Of a stretch of DNA of 13,954 nt, positions 1 through 8,248 are shown piece after piece. Origin of the DNA: Pseudomonadota bacterium. GTDB taxonomy: Bacteria > Pseudomonadota > Gammaproteobacteria > Steroidobacterales > Steroidobacteraceae. The notes beneath the pieces are model-generated. The model saw nothing but the letters and a program-made list of their open reading frames with translations. It ran no database searches and was not told where the DNA came from. The DNA lies in contig JAKAZP010000017.1 of assembly GCA_021815905.1 (NCBI GenBank), positions 1-13,954 on the forward strand, written 5' to 3'. Within the stretch, counting starts at the first letter, position 1, and each line of letters opens with the position of its first letter. The translations under genes were made by a program, and so were the position numbers.

Positions 1-517
1 CATGGCTCCCCGCGCTCTTCAATCGGCCGCCGATCACGAACGTCGGATCCTCGCCCCCCTCGGCGAGAGTGCTGGCGATGAGGCTGGTCGTGGTCGTCTT
101 GCCGTGCGTGCCCGCCACCGCGATGGAGTAGCGGAAGCGCATGAGCTCCCCGAGCATCTCGGCGCGCGAGACCACCGGCACGCGCCGGGCGAGCGCCGCC
201 TCGACCTCCGGGTTTTCCCGGGCGATGGCGCTCGAGACCACCACCACGTCCGCCCCCTCGACGTGCTGCGCCGAGTGCCCGATCCGCACCGCCGCGCCGA
301 GCGCGCTCAGGCGCTCCGTCACCGGGCTCGACTTCAGATCCGAGCCCTGCACGGCGTAGCCGAGATTGATCAGCACTTCGGCGATGCCGCTCATGCCGCT
401 GCCGCCGATGCCGACGAAATGAATGGTGTTGATGCGGCGCATCCGATCGCGCCGGTCGGGCTGCGTGCGCCGCTCGACGGGCGGACGCTCGAGCACGGAG
501 CGACGCTCCCGGCTCAT
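1..517 (-). CDS. murC: UDP-N-acetylmuramate--L-alanine ligase MurC, N-terminal part (cut by window edge)
   Basis: Cytoplasmic ATP-dependent ligase that adds L-alanine to UDP-MurNAc, the first amino acid of the peptidoglycan stem. Only the first 172 codons are inside the window; the frame is open to the left edge, so the gene is incomplete for that reason and not broken. Visible are the Rossmann-like UDP-binding motif [12 protein letters not shown] (residues 36-47), VVVVSSAI (91-98), [12 protein letters not shown] (118-129) and the ATP P-loop GTHGKTTTT (136-144). The His in GTHGKT distinguishes MurC from MurD, MurE and MurF, which have Asn there. The start at 517 is supported by the ATGA overlap with murG and an AGGAGG ribosome site 5 nt upstream. 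It gives an Arg-rich 25-residue extension (9 Arg) before the internal Met26 that precedes the core. E. coli MurC also carries a short extension at this place. Last dcw gene visible; ddl, ftsQ, ftsA and ftsZ would be expected next. Confidence 0.97.
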   Translation of the reverse strand, partial: MSRERRSVLERPPVERRTQPDRRDRMRRINTIHFVGIGGSGMSGIAEVLINLGYAVQGSDLKSSPVTERLSALGAAVRIGHSAQHVEGADVVVVSSAIARENPEVEAALARRVPVVSRAEMLGELMRFRYSIAVAGTHGKTTTTSLIASTLAEGGEDPTFVIGGRLKSAGSH

Positions 518-1686
518 GCGGCCCTCCTCACGAGCTCGAGGCAGCACTCGGCCAGATCGTCGGTGGCCCGCGGCCGCGCGAGGTGCCGCGCGCGCTCGGC
601 CATCTCGAGCAGCCGGCCGCGATCGGCGCACAGCCGGGAGAGCTCGGAGGCGAGGCGCTCGGCGGTGAGCTCGCGATCGGCGATGAGCACCGCCGCGCCC
701 TCGCGCACCAGGTAGCGCGCGTTGCAGGTCTGGTGATCGTCCACCGCGGCCGGGAAAGGCACCAGCACGGCGCCGATGCCGACGGCGGCGAGCTCGGAGA
801 CCGTGAGCGCGCCTGCGCGGCAGATCACCAGATCCGCCCACGAGTAGGCTTCCGCCATGTCCTCGATGAACGGCCGCACGTCCGCGCGCACGCCGGCGTC
901 GGCATAGCTCTGCCGGCCCTCCTCGATCCAGCGCTCCCCCGCCTGGTGGCGCACGTCGAAGCGTATGGAGCCGGCGAGCCGCGCGAGGGCATAAGGCACC
1001 ACGGCGTTGAGGCGCACGGCGCCCTGGCTGCCCCCGAGCGCGAGGATGCGCACCGCGCCCATTCTGCCGGCGAAGCGCTCCGCCGGCGGCCGCACCGCCC
1101 CGATGTCCCGGCGCACCGGATTGCCGATCGTGCGCGCCCGGATTCCCGGCGCGAAGCTGCGCGGAAACGCCTCGAGCACCTCGCGCGCCAGATGCGCGAG
1201 ACACCGGTTGGTGAAGCCCGCGACGGCATTCTGCTCATGGATCAGGAGCGGGCGGCGCATGAGCCACGCGGCGATGCCGCCCGGTCCGGTCACGAAGCCG
1301 CCGAGGCCGACGACCACCGCGGGCCGGCGCCGCCGCATGACCGACAGCGCCTGCAGCAGCGCGCGAGTGAGCCTCCAGGGCGCGGCGAGCCACGTCGTCC
1401 AGCTCTTGCCCCGCAGCCCTCCGATCGACAGCCAGTCGATCGCGATGCCCTCCGCGGGAACGACGCGCGACTCGAGTCCGCGCCGCGTGCCGAGCCAGAC
1501 CACCTCGATCGCCTGCTCGCGCAGCCGCCGAGCGAGGGCGAGCGCCGGGAACACGTGCCCGCCCGTGCCGCCCGCCATGATGAGGACGGTGGACGGGGCC
1601 GCGGCACTCGCCCCCGGCGCCTGCGGGGCCGCCGGGACGGCCACCGTGGCCGGGCGCTCGACTCCCGACTCGGGCCGCCCGCTCAT
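514..1686 (-). CDS. murG: UDP-GlcNAc:undecaprenyl-PP-MurNAc-pentapeptide GlcNAc transferase MurG
   Basis: Membrane-associated GT-B glycosyltransferase (GT28 family) on the cytoplasmic face that converts lipid I to lipid II. The protein is 390 residues. The N-terminal acceptor domain has GGTGGHVFP (39-47), GLRGK (90-94), GGFVTGPGG (129-137) and HEQN (150-153). The C-terminal donor domain has GNPVR (188-192), GGSQGA (218-223), the [10 protein letters not shown] run ending at Glu298, and [11 protein letters not shown] (310-320), all typical of MurG. It is about 35 residues longer than E. coli MurG (355): the surplus is mainly an Ala/Pro-rich N-terminal stretch (roughly residues 10-31) before the first strand. 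The start at 1686 is chosen because its ATG overlaps the ftsW stop (ATGA); an in-frame GTG at codon 15 is an alternative start. The 3' end overlaps murC by 4 nt. Confidence 0.97.
   Translation of the reverse strand: MSGRPESGVERPATVAVPAAPQAPGASAAAPSTVLIMAGGTGGHVFPALALARRLREQAIEVVWLGTRRGLESRVVPAEGIAIDWLSIGGLRGKSWTTWLAAPWRLTRALLQALSVMRRRRPAVVVGLGGFVTGPGGIAAWLMRRPLLIHEQNAVAGFTNRCLAHLAREVLEAFPRSFAPGIRARTIGNPVRRDIGAVRPPAERFAGRMGAVRILALGGSQGAVRLNAVVPYALARLAGSIRFDVRHQAGERWIEEGRQSYADAGVRADVRPFIEDMAEAYSWADLVICRAGALTVSELAAVGIGAVLVPFPAAVDDHQTCNARYLVREGAAVLIADRELTAERLASELSRLCADRGRLLEMAERARHLARPRATDDLAECCLELVRRAA
523..528 (-). promoter_or_regulatory. Strong Shine-Dalgarno of murC
   Basis: Read on the minus strand, AGGAGG lies inside the last codons of murG with a 5-nt spacer (GCCGC) to the ATG at 517. 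It is the most canonical ribosome site seen at the junctions of this cluster, several of which have no clear one. It decides the murC start in favour of 517 over the internal ATG at codon 26, and suggests that murC can load ribosomes independently as well as by coupling to murG. Confidence 0.75.
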
Positions 1687-2879
1687 CCGCCGCCCCGCGC
1701 GCGAACGGTGGCCGAGCCCCGCCGCTCGATCATCGTCTCGTGATAGATCCTGAGCAGCATCCCCACCCAGATCAAGGTCACGATCAGGCTCGAGCGGCCG
1801 TAGCTCATCATCGGCAGCGTCAGTCCCTTGGTCGGCAGCACTCCCATGTTGACGCCGATGTTGATGAAGGCCTGCATGCCGATCCAGATTCCGAATCCGG
1901 CGGCGAGGTAGCTCTGGAAATCGAGCCCGGCCTGGGCGGCGAGCCTCGCGATGTAGAAGGAGCGCCAGATGAGCGCGACGAACAGGGCGAGCGTGAGCAG
2001 CACCCCCGCGAGACCGAGCTCCTCGGCCAGCACGGCGAAGAGAAAGTCGGTGTGCGCCTCGGGCAGGTAGAACAGCTTCTGCACGCTGTTGCCGAGGCCG
2101 ACCCCGAGCCACTTTCCCCGCCCGATCGCAATGAGCGACTGCGTCAGCTGAAAGCCGCTGCCGTAGGCGTTCGCCCAGGGGTCGAGGAAGCCCGTGAGCC
2201 GGCGCAGGCGATAGGCCGAGGTGACGGCGAGCACCCCGAAGACCACGGCGGCGGCGGCGGTCATCAGCAGCACGTAGCGCATGCGCGCGCCGGCGAGAAA
2301 CAGCATGCCGAAGCCGGTCGCGAACAGCACCGCCGCCGCGCCGAAGTCCGGCTCTCCGAGCAGCAGCGCCGCGATCAGGCACAGGAGTCCGAGGGGCTTC
2401 GCGAGCCCCGTGAAAGTCTCGCGCAGCTCGTCCTGGCGGCGTGCGGCGTAACTCGCGACGTACACGAGCACCAGAACGCGCGCGAGCTCCGAGACCTGGA
2501 ACGTGAAGCCGGCGAACCTGAGCCATCGACGGCCGCCGTTCACCACCTCACCGAGCCCGGGCACGAGCACGGCGAGCAGCATCGCGATCGCCGCGAGCAG
2601 CAGCGCCACCGAAACCCGCTCGAGGTACTCGCTGCGGCAGCAGAACATGACCAGGGCCGCGACCGCTCCGACCGCGGCCGTGAGCACCTGCCGCTCGAGG
2701 AAGTAGAACGGGTTGCCGGTGTACTGGCTCGCGATCGAGATCGAGGCCGAAGCGACCATGATCAGGCCGAAGAGCAGGATGGCGAGCACCAGCGCGAGGA
2801 AGACGCTGTCGATGTAGAGCGCTCCGCCGCGGGCGCTCGAGCGGGCGAAGGTCATGGTGCGGGCGAGCTCCTCGCTCAT
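1683..2879 (-). CDS. ftsW: Septal peptidoglycan glycosyltransferase FtsW (SEDS family)
   Basis: Multi-pass inner-membrane SEDS polymerase that builds glycan strands from lipid II at the septum, working with FtsI. The protein is 398 residues with a cytoplasmic N-terminus and about ten hydrophobic segments, the first around 25-45. Family marks are NGGRRWL (114-120), FQVSELA (127-133), GEPDFG (175-180), the long periplasmic loop with QSLIAIGRGKWLGVGLGNS (247-265), and PEAHTDF (273-279), whose Asp278 matches the essential Asp297 of E. coli FtsW. Near the C-terminus is LPTKGLTLPMMSYGRSS (348-364), where Arg362 replaces the Gly of the E. coli SYGGSS form. The start at 2879 makes an ATGA overlap with murD and has AAGGAG 8 nt upstream; Met9 is a weaker alternative start. 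RodA is the closest paralogue, but position beside murD and murG settles the call. Confidence 0.97.
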   Translation of the reverse strand: MSEELARTMTFARSSARGGALYIDSVFLALVLAILLFGLIMVASASISIASQYTGNPFYFLERQVLTAAVGAVAALVMFCCRSEYLERVSVALLLAAIAMLLAVLVPGLGEVVNGGRRWLRFAGFTFQVSELARVLVLVYVASYAARRQDELRETFTGLAKPLGLLCLIAALLLGEPDFGAAAVLFATGFGMLFLAGARMRYVLLMTAAAAVVFGVLAVTSAYRLRRLTGFLDPWANAYGSGFQLTQSLIAIGRGKWLGVGLGNSVQKLFYLPEAHTDFLFAVLAEELGLAGVLLTLALFVALIWRSFYIARLAAQAGLDFQSYLAAGFGIWIGMQAFINIGVNMGVLPTKGLTLPMMSYGRSSLIVTLIWVGMLLRIYHETMIERRGSATVRARGGG

Positions 2880-4234
2880 GCGGCGAGCTCCTTGACGGCG
2901 CGGGTGAACACGGCGCCGCGGTGCGCATAGTCGCGGAACATGTCGAGGCTCGCGCAGGCGGGCGAGAGCAGCACGGTGTCGCCGGCGCGCGCCGCCGCCG
3001 CCGCCGAGCGCACCGCCGCCTCGAGCGAGTCGCACGTCTCGGTGGTGCAGACGCCGCGCAGGACCCCGGCGATGCGCGGCGCATCGCGCCCGATCAGCAC
3101 CACGTGACGCACCTTCCCGCGGAAGGCGGCGGCCAGCGGGCCGAAATCCTGGTTCTTGCCGTCGCCGCCCGCGATGATGACCAGCGGTCCGTCCATGCCG
3201 CTCACCGCCGCGAGCGTGGCTCCCACGTTGGTTCCCTTGGAATCGTCGATGTAGACGACGCCGCCGAGGTCCGCGACCCATTGAGTCCGATGTGCGAGCC
3301 CGGTGAACTCCCGCAGCTCCGCCAGCATCGAGGGCAGCGGCAGACCGAGCGCCTCGCCGAGGGCGAGCGCGGCGAGCGCGTTGGCGGCGTTGTGCAGGCC
3401 CCTGATGCGCATCGCCGACACCGGCAGCAGCGGCTCGCCGCGGCGCATGAGCCACGCGCCGCCGTCCCGAATCGCCACCGAGTAGTCGGCGCCGATCGAG
3501 GCGCGCAGCGAGAACCCGAGCGCCCGCTGTTCCGGTCTCGGCATGGCCACGACGAGCGGATCATCGAGATTGATCACCGCGGTGTCGCAGCGGGCGAAGA
3601 TGCGCGCCTTGGCTGCCGCGTACGCCTCGACGGAGCGGTACCGGTCGAGGTGATCGGGACTGACGTTGAGCACCGCCGCCGCCTTGAGGTCGAGCGAGTC
3701 GGTCGCCTCGAGCTGGAAGCTCGAGAGCTCGAGCACGTACAGCCCGGTCGCCTCGCGCGCGCGCCGCGCGGCGGCGAGCAGATCGAGCGCCGGCTCCCCG
3801 AGGTTGCCTCCGACGCGCACCGTCATGCCCGCGCGCGCCGCCATCCCGGCGATCAGCGTCGTGACGGTGCTCTTGCCGTTGGTGCCCGTGATGCCGGCCA
3901 CCGGAGCGTCGACGGCGCGCGCGAACAGCTCGATGTCACCGACGACCTCGAGGCCGCGGCGGCGGGCTTCGATGAAGAACGGGTCCTCGAGCGACACGCC
4001 CGGGGAGGCGACGACGCACAGGGCATCGTCGAGCAGCCGGGTGTCGAGGCCTCCGGGGCGCACCGGAATCCGCGGGTCGAGCTCGCGCAGGCGCTCGAGC
4101 TCGGGCGGCTGCGCACGCGTGTCGGTCACCGCCACTCTCCAGCCACGCCCGTGCAGATAGCGCGCGCAGGAGAGTCCCGTGCGGCCGAGGCCGACGATCA
4201 CGGCGGAGGACGGGCTGTCGGCTCGTGCGCTCAT
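2876..4234 (-). CDS. murD: UDP-N-acetylmuramoyl-L-alanine--D-glutamate ligase MurD
   Basis: Cytoplasmic Mur ligase that adds D-glutamate to UDP-MurNAc-L-Ala using ATP. The 452 residues are close to the usual length (E. coli 438). The N-terminal UDP-binding domain begins with [11 protein letters not shown] (12-22). The central ATPase domain has [10 protein letters not shown] (114-123), LELSSFQLE (168-176), [10 protein letters not shown] (190-199) and [11 protein letters not shown] (203-213), where Lys209 is the position carbamylated in this family. The C-terminal domain has GLAHR (312-316), YIDDSKGTN (328-336), GGDGKNQDF (356-364) and [12 protein letters not shown] (422-433), the last typical of MurD. 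The start at 4234 overlaps the mraY stop (ATGA), and the 3' end overlaps ftsW in the same way. No truncation or missing key residue is seen. Confidence 0.98.
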   Translation of the reverse strand: MSARADSPSSAVIVGLGRTGLSCARYLHGRGWRVAVTDTRAQPPELERLRELDPRIPVRPGGLDTRLLDDALCVVASPGVSLEDPFFIEARRRGLEVVGDIELFARAVDAPVAGITGTNGKSTVTTLIAGMAARAGMTVRVGGNLGEPALDLLAAARRAREATGLYVLELSSFQLEATDSLDLKAAAVLNVSPDHLDRYRSVEAYAAAKARIFARCDTAVINLDDPLVVAMPRPEQRALGFSLRASIGADYSVAIRDGGAWLMRRGEPLLPVSAMRIRGLHNAANALAALALGEALGLPLPSMLAELREFTGLAHRTQWVADLGGVVYIDDSKGTNVGATLAAVSGMDGPLVIIAGGDGKNQDFGPLAAAFRGKVRHVVLIGRDAPRIAGVLRGVCTTETCDSLEAAVRSAAAAARAGDTVLLSPACASLDMFRDYAHRGAVFTRAVKELAA

Positions 4235-5316
4235 CGCAGCTTCAGGGTCGCGAGGCCGACCAGCACGAGGATCAGCGAGATGATCCAGAACCGCACGATC
4301 ACCTTCGGCTCCGCCCAGCCCTTCAGCTCGAAGTGATGGTGGAGCGGCGCCATGCGGAAGATGCGCCGGCCGGTGAGCTTGAACGAGGCGACCTGCAGGA
4401 TCACCGAGGCGGTCTCGAGCACGAACAGCCCGCCCATGATCAGCGCGACCACTTCCTGTCGCACGATGACCGCGATCACGCCGATGGCCGCGCCGATCGC
4501 GAGCGCGCCCACATCGCCCATGAATACCTGCGCGGGGTAGGAGTTGAACCAGAGGAAGCCGAGACCCGCGCCGGCGAGCGCCGAGCAGAAGATGAGCAGC
4601 TCGCCGGCGCCCGGGATCTCCGGGATCTCGAGGTAGTGCGCGAACACGTGGTTGCCGCTCGCGTAGGCGAAGATGCCGAGCGCGGCCGAGACGAGCGCCG
4701 CCGGCATGATGGCGAGTCCGTCGAGGCCGTCGGTGAGGTTCACGGCGTTGCTCATGCCGACGATCATGAAGTAGGCGATCGCGATGAACGCCGAGGCCGA
4801 CAGCGGCTCGGCGAAGGTCTTGAGGAAAGGCAGAAACAGCGTGCGCTCGGCCGGCGCGGTCGAGGTGAAGTAGAGGGTGGCGGCCGTGGCGAGCCCCGCC
4901 ACCGACTGCCACAGGTATTTCCAGCGCGGCGCCAGCCCGCGCGGATTGCGCACGACGAGCTTCAGGTAATCGTCGTAGAAGCCGATCAGACCGTAGGCGA
5001 ACGTCACCCCGAGCACGGTCCATACGAGGCGGTTCGCGACATCCGCCCAGAGCAGCGTGCTCACGAAGGTGGTCACCAGGATGAGGGTGCCCCCCATCGT
5101 CGGCGTCCCGGCCTTGGGCAGATGGCTCTTCGGCCCGTCATCGCGCACGACCTGTCCGATCTGATAGCGCGAGAGGCGCGCGATCAGGGCGGGGCCGACG
5201 ATGAGCGAGATCGCGAGCGAGGAGACGGTCGCGAGAATCGCGCGAAACGTGAGGTACGAGAAGACATTGAAGCCGCTGTACCAGCCGGTCAGCCGTTGTG
5301 CGAGCCAGTAGAGCAT
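4231..5316 (-). CDS. mraY: Phospho-N-acetylmuramoyl-pentapeptide-transferase MraY
   Basis: Polytopic inner-membrane enzyme that transfers phospho-MurNAc-pentapeptide from UDP to undecaprenyl phosphate, giving lipid I. The 361 residues align almost end to end with E. coli MraY (360), starting [20 protein letters not shown]. Visible motifs are GTPTMGG (70-76), the catalytic pair Asp115-Asp116 in [19 protein letters not shown] (190-202), [17 protein letters not shown] (254-270) with the third key acid Asp268, and [14 protein letters not shown] (321-334) with the HHH loop. Several hydrophobic stretches agree with the ten transmembrane helices of the family. The start is the ATG of a TGATG junction with murF; the same frame is open far upstream, inside murF, but homology begins exactly here. 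This is the only junction from rsmH onward that is not ATGA. Confidence 0.98.
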   Translation of the reverse strand: MLYWLAQRLTGWYSGFNVFSYLTFRAILATVSSLAISLIVGPALIARLSRYQIGQVVRDDGPKSHLPKAGTPTMGGTLILVTTFVSTLLWADVANRLVWTVLGVTFAYGLIGFYDDYLKLVVRNPRGLAPRWKYLWQSVAGLATAATLYFTSTAPAERTLFLPFLKTFAEPLSASAFIAIAYFMIVGMSNAVNLTDGLDGLAIMPAALVSAALGIFAYASGNHVFAHYLEIPEIPGAGELLIFCSALAGAGLGFLWFNSYPAQVFMGDVGALAIGAAIGVIAVIVRQEVVALIMGGLFVLETASVILQVASFKLTGRRIFRMAPLHHHFELKGWAEPKVIVRFWIISLILVLVGLATLKLR

Positions 5317-6713
5317 CAGTGCCCGCCCGCGCTCTCGGGGGCGCCCTGCACGAGCGCCGCCACGACCCGCTCGAGTCTGTTGATGCGCGATCCCTTCACG
5401 AGCAGCCGCGCGTCCCTGGCTTCCTCGAGCTCGCGCCCGAGCTCGCGGGCGAGCGCCTCGCTGTTCGGGAACCAGCGCGCGCCCTGACCGAAACGCTCCG
5501 CGGCGAGCGCGGCCAGGGGTCCGACGGCGTACAGCCGCTCGATGCCCCGCGCGCGCGCGAAGGCGCCGACTTGCGCATGCGCGTCCTGCGCGAACTCCCC
5601 GAGCTCGGCCATGTCTCCGAGCACGAGCCAGCGCCTGCCCTCGAGCGAGGCCAGCACCTCGATCCCCGCGCGCATGGAGCTCGGATTGGCGTTGTACGAA
5701 TCGTCGATGATCCAGGCGCCGCAGGCGGCCTGCTTCAGCTGCAGCCTCCCCGATACCGGCCGCATCGACTCGAGGCCGGCGACGACGTGCTCGAGCGTCG
5801 CGCCGGCGGCCGAGGCGGCGGCCGCGGCCCCGAGCGCGTTCGCGACGTTGTGCCGGCCGCCGAGATGGAGCCCGATGCGCGCTTCCCCGAGCGGGCTCCT
5901 CAGGGTGAACCCGGTGAGGAACCCGCCGGCGCGAATCGTCGTGCCGAGATCGGTGGCGCGGAAATCCGCCGCGCCCGAGAGCCCGAAGGTCACGACGCGC
6001 GCCGGCGTCATGGCGCGCCAGAGATCGAGGAACGGGTCGTCCGCGTTCAGCACGGCGGTGGCCCCCGGCGCGAGCCCTTCGACCAACTCGCCTTCCGCGC
6101 GCGCCACGCCCTCGAGACTCCCGAACCCTTCGAGATGCTCGGCGCCGGCGTTGGTGATGAGCCCGACGGTGGGGCGGGCGAGCCGCACCAGCGCCGCAAC
6201 CTCGCCGGCTCTGTTGGCGCCGATCTCGATGACGGCGAAGCGGTGTGATCGCTCGATCCGCAGCAGCGTGAGCGGCACTCCGATGTGATTGTTGAGATTG
6301 CCCTTCGTGGCGAGGCAGCTGCCCGCGCGCGCGAGGATGGCGGAGGTCATCTCCTTGGCGGTGGTCTTGCCGTTGCTGCCGGCCACGCCCACCACCGGCA
6401 ACGCGAGCGCATCGCGCCAGGCCCGCGCGGCGCGCTCGAGCGCCGCCTGGGTGTCGGGCACCCGGATCTGGGCGATGGCGACCGGCTGCACCGCATCCAC
6501 CAGCGCGCCGGCCGCGCCCGCGGCGAGCGCGGCGCCCACGAACGCGTTGCCGTCGAACCGCGGACCGCGCAGCGCGATGAACAGCTCCCCCGCCGCGAGC
6601 GAGCGTGTATCGCTCGAGACTCCCGCATAGGCGCGATCCGCGCCCGCGAGCTCGCCGCCGCATGCCGCGGCGAATGCCGCCAGGGTGCGCTCGCCCGTCA
6701 CGTCCGCGCTCAT
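5316..6713 (-). CDS. murF: UDP-N-acetylmuramoyl-tripeptide--D-alanyl-D-alanine ligase MurF
   Basis: Cytoplasmic Mur ligase that adds the D-Ala-D-Ala dipeptide to complete the UDP-MurNAc-pentapeptide. It has 465 residues (E. coli 452). The N-terminal domain has [20 protein letters not shown] (31-50), typical of MurE/MurF. The ATPase domain has [14 protein letters not shown] (109-122), [14 protein letters not shown] (134-147), EIGANRAGE (163-171) and [12 protein letters not shown] (188-199). The C-terminal part has [12 protein letters not shown] (285-296), [12 protein letters not shown] (336-347), [10 protein letters not shown] (364-373) and [10 protein letters not shown] (439-448). GNLNN and DDSYNANP are marks of MurF. 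The start overlaps the murE stop by ATGA; a GAGGG purine run lies about 10-14 nt upstream. Alanine content is high, as expected of a GC-rich genome. Confidence 0.98.
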   Translation of the reverse strand: MSADVTGERTLAAFAAACGGELAGADRAYAGVSSDTRSLAAGELFIALRGPRFDGNAFVGAALAAGAAGALVDAVQPVAIAQIRVPDTQAALERAARAWRDALALPVVGVAGSNGKTTAKEMTSAILARAGSCLATKGNLNNHIGVPLTLLRIERSHRFAVIEIGANRAGEVAALVRLARPTVGLITNAGAEHLEGFGSLEGVARAEGELVEGLAPGATAVLNADDPFLDLWRAMTPARVVTFGLSGAADFRATDLGTTIRAGGFLTGFTLRSPLGEARIGLHLGGRHNVANALGAAAAASAAGATLEHVVAGLESMRPVSGRLQLKQAACGAWIIDDSYNANPSSMRAGIEVLASLEGRRWLVLGDMAELGEFAQDAHAQVGAFARARGIERLYAVGPLAALAAERFGQGARWFPNSEALARELGRELEEARDARLLVKGSRINRLERVVAALVQGAPESAGGH

Positions 6714-8248
6714 GAAGGCATTCCCTCGAGCTCCTTGCGAACGACCGCCTGGTCCTGGAACGGACGACGCTCCGCGCCGTAGATCTGATACTCCTCGTGT
6801 CCCTTCCCGGCAATCAGCACCACATCGGCGGCGTTCGAGCGCCGCAGCGCGAGACGAATCGCGGCCGCGCGGTCGTGCTCGACCTCGGCCGCCGCCTGGC
6901 TCCCGATGCCCGCGAGAATCTCACCGGTGATGCGCTCCGGCGGCTCGGTGCGCGGATTGTCGTCCGTGACGATGACCTCGTCCGCGCCCTCGGCGGCGAT
7001 GCGCCCCATCATCGGCCGCTTGCCCGGGTCCCGATCGCCACCGCAGCCGAATACGACCCGCAGCCTGCCGCGGCAATGGCCGCGCGCGGCCCGCAACGCC
7101 TTCGAGAGCGCATCCGGCGTGTGGGCGTAGTCGACGATGGCGAGCGGCTCGCCGGCGCGGCCGCCGAAGGCCTCCATCCTCCCGGGCGCGGCGCGGCACG
7201 CCCCGAGCGCGGCCGAGGCCTGCGCGAGCGGAATACCCCACGCGAGCAGCACGGCGAGCACCGTCAACGCATTGTCCGCGTTGAACTCGCCGATGAGACC
7301 GGCCTCGAGATCGCTCGCACCCCAGGAAGACTCGATGCGCAGGAGCAGGCCCGTGCTCGTCGGGCGCACGCTCGCCGCGCGCACGAAGCGGGCCCCGCGC
7401 GGCTCGGACCCCGCCGCCGATCGGCGCGCCGTAACGACCAGCGAGGAGTCCGAAAGTTGCCCTGCGAGCCGCGCTCCGAATTCGTCATCGACATTGATCA
7501 CGCGGCTCGCGAGACCGGGCCACGCGAGCAGTCGCGCCTTGGCCTCGCCATAAGCGGCCATCGAGCCGTGCAGATCGAGGTGATCGCGAGTCAGGTTCGT
7601 GAAGGCGGCGGTGTGAAAACGCACGCCCACCACCCGGTCCAATGCCAGGGCATGCGAGGAGACTTCCATGCTCACGGCCTCGGCGCCGAGCGCTCGCATT
7701 TCCGCGAGGCGCCGATGCACGCTCACCGCGTCGGCGGTGGTGTGATCGCTCGCCGCGAGCGCTCCGGGAAGCCCATAGCCGATCGTGCCCATGTAGGCGG
7801 TCCGCCGCCCGCAGCGGCCGAGCGCCTGAGCCAGCAGCCAGGCGCAGGTCGTCTTGCCGTTGGTCCCGGTGATGCCGGCGACCGTGAGCGCGTGCGAGGG
7901 ACGGCCGAAGAAGCGGTCCGCGAGCGTACCCGCGTGCCGGGTGAGGTCCGGCACCGGAGCGACGAAGACCCGGGGTCCGAGCTCGGGCCGTCCGCCGTCC
8001 GCGCGGTCCGCCACCGGCTCATAGAGCACGGCGCGGGCGCCGCGGGCCGCGGCTTCGGGAGCGAACTGCACTCCGTGCCGGCGCAATCCGCGGCAGGCGA
8101 GGAACAGCGCGCCGGGCGAAGCGGCACGGCTGTCGAGCGTGAGATCGCTCACCTCGAGCCCGGCCGGAGCATCGAGGAATCCCGCGACGATGTCCGCGAG
8201 CGGCATCGCGGCTCGGGAGGATCCCGGGTTGCGATCGGTGGCGCTCAT
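6710..8248 (-). CDS. murE: UDP-N-acetylmuramoyl-L-alanyl-D-glutamate--2,6-diaminopimelate ligase MurE
   Basis: Cytoplasmic Mur ligase that adds the third stem-peptide residue. It has 512 residues (E. coli 495). The N-terminal domain has [19 protein letters not shown] (37-55). The ATPase domain has [10 protein letters not shown] (125-134), MGTIGYG (153-159), DHTTADAV (168-175), [12 protein letters not shown] (194-205), [14 protein letters not shown] (217-230) and YGEAKARLL (233-241), with Lys237 at the carbamylated position. The C-terminal part has [10 protein letters not shown] (372-381), [16 protein letters not shown] (400-415), DDNPRTE (429-435) and GKGHEEYQ (481-488). DNPR is the known signature of enzymes using meso-diaminopimelate rather than lysine, so a DAP-type wall is inferred. 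The frame is open 83 codons upstream inside ftsI, but the ATG at 8248, in an ATGA overlap, fits the family start. No clear ribosome site precedes it, so translational coupling is likely. Confidence 0.98.
   Translation of the reverse strand: MSATDRNPGSSRAAMPLADIVAGFLDAPAGLEVSDLTLDSRAASPGALFLACRGLRRHGVQFAPEAAARGARAVLYEPVADRADGGRPELGPRVFVAPVPDLTRHAGTLADRFFGRPSHALTVAGITGTNGKTTCAWLLAQALGRCGRRTAYMGTIGYGLPGALAASDHTTADAVSVHRRLAEMRALGAEAVSMEVSSHALALDRVVGVRFHTAAFTNLTRDHLDLHGSMAAYGEAKARLLAWPGLASRVINVDDEFGARLAGQLSDSSLVVTARRSAAGSEPRGARFVRAASVRPTSTGLLLRIESSWGASDLEAGLIGEFNADNALTVLAVLLAWGIPLAQASAALGACRAAPGRMEAFGGRAGEPLAIVDYAHTPDALSKALRAARGHCRGRLRVVFGCGGDRDPGKRPMMGRIAAEGADEVIVTDDNPRTEPPERITGEILAGIGSQAAAEVEHDRAAAIRLALRRSNAADVVLIAGKGHEEYQIYGAERRPFQDQAVVRKELEGMPS

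Noticed and set aside
1740..2930. Plus-strand open frame of 396 codons antisense to ftsW
   Set aside because: The antisense of a membrane protein gives a very hydrophilic Glu/Gln/His/Arg string; no independent support.
2921..4336. Plus-strand open frame of 471 codons antisense to murD and the end of mraY
   Set aside because: It crosses a real gene junction on the opposite strand and has a biased, low-information composition typical of antisense frames in high-GC DNA.
4225..5487. Plus-strand open frame of 420 codons antisense to mraY and the end of murF
   Set aside because: MraY opposite it matches the family end to end; the antisense product is Glu/Arg/His-rich with no domain.
5317..6813. 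Long upstream extension of the mraY frame through murF
   Set aside because: MraY similarity starts exactly at the ATG at 5316, and murF in another frame is a complete, motif-rich gene.
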